Origin: Comamonadaceae bacterium CG_4_10_14_3_um_filter_60_75
Lineage (GTDB): Bacteria > Pseudomonadota > Gammaproteobacteria > Burkholderiales > Burkholderiaceae_C
DNA length: 8,249 nucleotides
Direction: 5' to 3'
Assembly (NCBI GenBank): GCA_002784245.1
Contig: PFKL01000068.1
Span: 1-8,249, forward strand
Below the pieces are notes generated by a model. It had not been told where the DNA came from and searched no databases. It worked only from the letters and a program-made list of their open reading frames with translations. The translations under genes and the position numbers were made by a program. This document shows positions 6,360 through 8,249 of the stretch, in pieces (position 1 is the stretch's first letter; every line of letters begins with the position of its first letter).

Positions 6360-7415
6360 TCAGCGCAGCGCAGCGTTGATTTTTTCCAGCGCTGCAGCAC
6401 CTGGATTGAGTTGCGCCGCATTGAAACTGTTCAGCGGCGCCGCAACCGTGTTGAGCGAGGTGTGCAAGTCGGTCGGCAGCGGGTCGACGTAGAGCAAGCC
6501 GGTGACGATCTCACCGCGCGCCAGATGCTGCTGCATGTAGGCCATGGCAGCGTAGCGGTCGGTGGGGTCGTAGTCGGAATGGAGCTTGCGCAGGCTCAAC
6601 ACCGAGCCGTCGTGTTGTTCGACCTGGACCACCTCACCGGGGGCGTACTGGGTAGTGATTTCGGCACCGGCCGGCACAAAGTCGATCCGGCTGACCGCCG
6701 CGTTGTGCTGGCGCACGTAGTCGTAGCTCTTGGTGCTGCCGCCGTGGTTGTTGAAAGTAACGCACGGGCTGATGACGTCGATGAACGCCGCCCCGCCGTG
6801 CGACATAGCACCTTTGATCAGCGGAATCAGCTGCTCTTTGTCGCCAGAGAAACTGCGCGCCACATAAGTGGCACCAAGCTGCAGCGCCAAAGACACCAGG
6901 TCGACCGGGCTGTCGTTGTTGACAGCACCTTTTTTGCTCTTGGAGCCGCGGTCTGCAGTAGCCGAGAACTGGCCTTTGGTCAGCCCGTAAACGCCGTTGT
7001 TGAAGACGATGTAGGCCATGTTGACGCCGCGGCGCATGGCGTTGGCGAACTGGCCCAGGCCGATGGAAGCCGAATCACCGTCACCCGAGACGCCCAAGTA
7101 CAGCAACTCGCGGTTGGCCAGGTTAGCGCCGGTCAGCACCGAAGGCATGCGCCCGTGCACGGTGTTGAAGCCGTGCGACGCACCGAGAAAGTAGGTGGGT
7201 GTCTTGGAGCTGCAGCCAATGCCCGAGAGCTTGGCCACACGGTGCGGCTCGATGTCGAGCTCCCAACAGGCCTGGATGATGGCCGCCGAGATTGAATCGT
7301 GGCCGCAACCCGCGCACAGTGTGGAAACCGGACCCTCGTAGTCACGACGGGTGTAGCCGACCTTGTTTTTGGTCAGCGACGGGTGATGCAGCCGGGGTTT
7401 TGCGATGAAGGTCAT
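6360..7415 (-). CDS. korB: 2-oxoacid:ferredoxin oxidoreductase, beta subunit
   Basis: This 351-residue subunit carries thiamine diphosphate and a [4Fe-4S] cluster of a 2-oxoacid (probably 2-oxoglutarate):acceptor oxidoreductase, which cleaves 2-oxoacid plus CoA to acyl-CoA and CO2 and passes electrons to ferredoxin. The TPP signature runs from GDGDS (111-115) to NNGVYGLTKGQ (139-149). All four expected cluster cysteines are visible: C34 and C37 in CAGCGH, C68 in GIGCSS and C218 in SPCVTF. There is no fused ferredoxin domain, as usual for the two-subunit KorAB type. The start ATG overlaps the korA stop as ATGA, and AAGGAG (7421-7426) lies 5 nt upstream, so the two subunits are translationally coupled. 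The substrate (2-oxoglutarate versus pyruvate or branched-chain acids) is not certain; the length and the two-gene layout favour KorB. Confidence 0.93.
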   Translation of the reverse strand: MTFIAKPRLHHPSLTKNKVGYTRRDYEGPVSTLCAGCGHDSISAAIIQACWELDIEPHRVAKLSGIGCSSKTPTYFLGASHGFNTVHGRMPSVLTGANLANRELLYLGVSGDGDSASIGLGQFANAMRRGVNMAYIVFNNGVYGLTKGQFSATADRGSKSKKGAVNNDSPVDLVSLALQLGATYVARSFSGDKEQLIPLIKGAMSHGGAAFIDVISPCVTFNNHGGSTKSYDYVRQHNAAVSRIDFVPAGAEITTQYAPGEVVQVEQHDGSVLSLRKLHSDYDPTDRYAAMAYMQQHLARGEIVTGLLYVDPLPTDLHTSLNTVAAPLNSFNAAQLNPGAAALEKINAALR

Positions 7416-8249
7416 ACAGTCTCCTTGAGCGTTGCCACGCTGTTCTGAATAGCGGCCACGATGAAACGTGCGGTGATCGGTGTGCCGTCGTAGTGCAACA
7501 CGCGCACCATCTTGGCTGGGTCGACCTCGAGTTCGTTGATCAGCATGGTGCGCATTTGTGCGTCACGGTTTTGCTCGACGACGAAAACGCGCTCATGGCT
7601 GTTGATGAAGTCGAGCACACTTTGCGGGAACGGGAACGCCTGCAAGCGCATCGCATCGACATGTACGCCAGCGTCTTCGAGCACGTCCAGCGCTTCGCGC
7701 ATGGCCGGTGCGGTCGAGCCAAAGTAGATGGCGCCCAGTGGTGTCTTTTCTTTGGCGTTGCGCAACAGCGGCTGGGGTACCAGGGTTGCAGCGGTCTTGA
7801 ACTTCTTGAGCAGCCGTTCCATGTTGTAGATGTAATCCGGGCCACGTTCGGAGTAGCGCGCATAAGCGTCCTTGCTGGTGCCGCGGGTGAAGTAGCTGCC
7901 GCGTTTGGGGTGCGTGCCGGGGTAGGTGCGCCACGGAATGCCGTCGCCATCCACGTCGTTGTAGCGGCCAAAGTCTTTCCCGGCTTCGAGCTCGGCGGCA
8001 GTCATCACCTTGCCGCGGTCGTATTCCTTGGTGTCGTCCCAGTCAAATGGCTTGCACAGGCGCTGGTTCATGCCAATGTCGAGGTCGCTCATGACAAAGA
8101 TCGGCGTTTGCAGGCGGTCAGCCAGGTCGAGCGCCGCCGCCGAGTGGGTGAAACACTCGTAAGGGTCTTGCGGGAACAGCAGCACGTGCTTGGTGTCGCC
8201 GTGCGACGCGTAGGCGCACGACAGCAAATCGGACTGTTGCGTGCGTGTG
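7412..8249 (-). CDS. korA: 2-oxoacid:ferredoxin oxidoreductase, alpha subunit, partial (C-terminal part)
   Basis: The last 278 residues of the alpha subunit; the N-terminal part lies beyond position 8249. The visible part begins TRTQQSDLLSCAYASHGD, the conserved RTQQ segment of KorA, and continues with HVLLFPQDPYECF and PIFVMSDLDIGMN. It ends in the C-terminal transketolase-like domain (LGAIYFGSTAPAMREALDVLEDAGVHVDAMRLQAFPFP, then VFVVEQNRDAQM). Full-length KorA of this type is usually about 600 residues with a gamma domain fused at the N-terminus, so roughly half is missing here. The TTG at 8227 is an internal leucine, not a start, because the conserved RTQQSD lies upstream of it in the same frame. 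The stop overlaps the korB start by 4 nt. It forms the KorAB complex with korB. Confidence 0.92.
   Translation of the reverse strand, partial: TRTQQSDLLSCAYASHGDTKHVLLFPQDPYECFTHSAAALDLADRLQTPIFVMSDLDIGMNQRLCKPFDWDDTKEYDRGKVMTAAELEAGKDFGRYNDVDGDGIPWRTYPGTHPKRGSYFTRGTSKDAYARYSERGPDYIYNMERLLKKFKTAATLVPQPLLRNAKEKTPLGAIYFGSTAPAMREALDVLEDAGVHVDAMRLQAFPFPQSVLDFINSHERVFVVEQNRDAQMRTMLINELEVDPAKMVRVLHYDGTPITARFIVAAIQNSVATLKETV

Noticed and set aside
6317..6421. Upstream extension of the CBS protein by 35 residues
   Set aside because: It would overlap the end of korB, its residues look unlike any CBS protein start, and a good AGGAG site points to 6316 instead.
6354..7295. Long open frame of 313 codons on the plus strand opposite korB
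   Set aside because: korB on the minus strand has the TPP motif and all cluster cysteines. The plus-strand translation is Val/Arg/Gln-rich with no domain, and is a shadow.
1..8249. Phage, insertion sequence, toxin-antitoxin, CRISPR or defence system
   Set aside because: All substantial coding regions are accounted for by metabolic, transport and signalling genes; no integrase, transposase, direct-repeat array or nuclease motif was seen.

Overview
The window reads as a chromosomal segment of a betaproteobacterium, most likely Comamonadaceae (Rhodoferax/Polaromonas-like). This rests on high GC with GC-rich third positions, the DctS/DctR-like two-component pair, the gene content, and a 20-bp-arm intergenic inverted repeat resembling the short hairpin repeats I remember from that family. 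The taxonomic call is inference; no rRNA or tRNA gene is present. I see no phage, transposon, CRISPR array or defence genes.

Layout. (1) 1-677, minus strand: N-terminal 225 residues of a periplasmic glycine-betaine/choline-type ABC substrate-binding protein, cut by the window edge, with a good sigma-70-type promoter and a leader of about 100 nt upstream. (2) 868-1935, minus: a zinc-independent medium-chain reductase of the quinone oxidoreductase type. (3) Divergent from it, plus strand: a two-TM, PAS-containing sensor histidine kinase (2012-4105), overlapped by 29 nt by its FixJ/LuxR-type response regulator (4077-4706). (4) After a 53-bp gap filled mostly by a hairpin repeat, plus strand: a 369-residue 6-phosphofructokinase of the 'mixed-substrate' group (4760-5869). 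(5) Meeting it tail to tail with 3 nt between stop codons, minus strand: a probable operon korA (partial, 7412-8249), korB (6360-7415, 4-nt ATGA overlap) and a two-CBS-domain protein (5873-6316).

How the genes may work together. KorA/KorB form a thiamine diphosphate and [4Fe-4S] 2-oxoacid:ferredoxin oxidoreductase, and the CBS protein read from the same transcript is a candidate nucleotide sensor. The phosphofructokinase supplies the committed (or, if PPi-linked, reversible) step of the Embden-Meyerhof route. The two-component system resembles C4-dicarboxylate sensors, but no dicarboxylate transporter is visible, so its signal and targets are open. The reductase across the divergent promoter region and the downstream pfk are the obvious candidate targets.

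Nothing here is clearly an undescribed system. The points most worth a second look are the mixed donor-specificity residues of the phosphofructokinase, the orphan sensor/regulator placement, the korAB-CBS arrangement, the stop-codon-overlapping inverted repeat, and the Ser/Thr/Ala-rich insert in the reductase.
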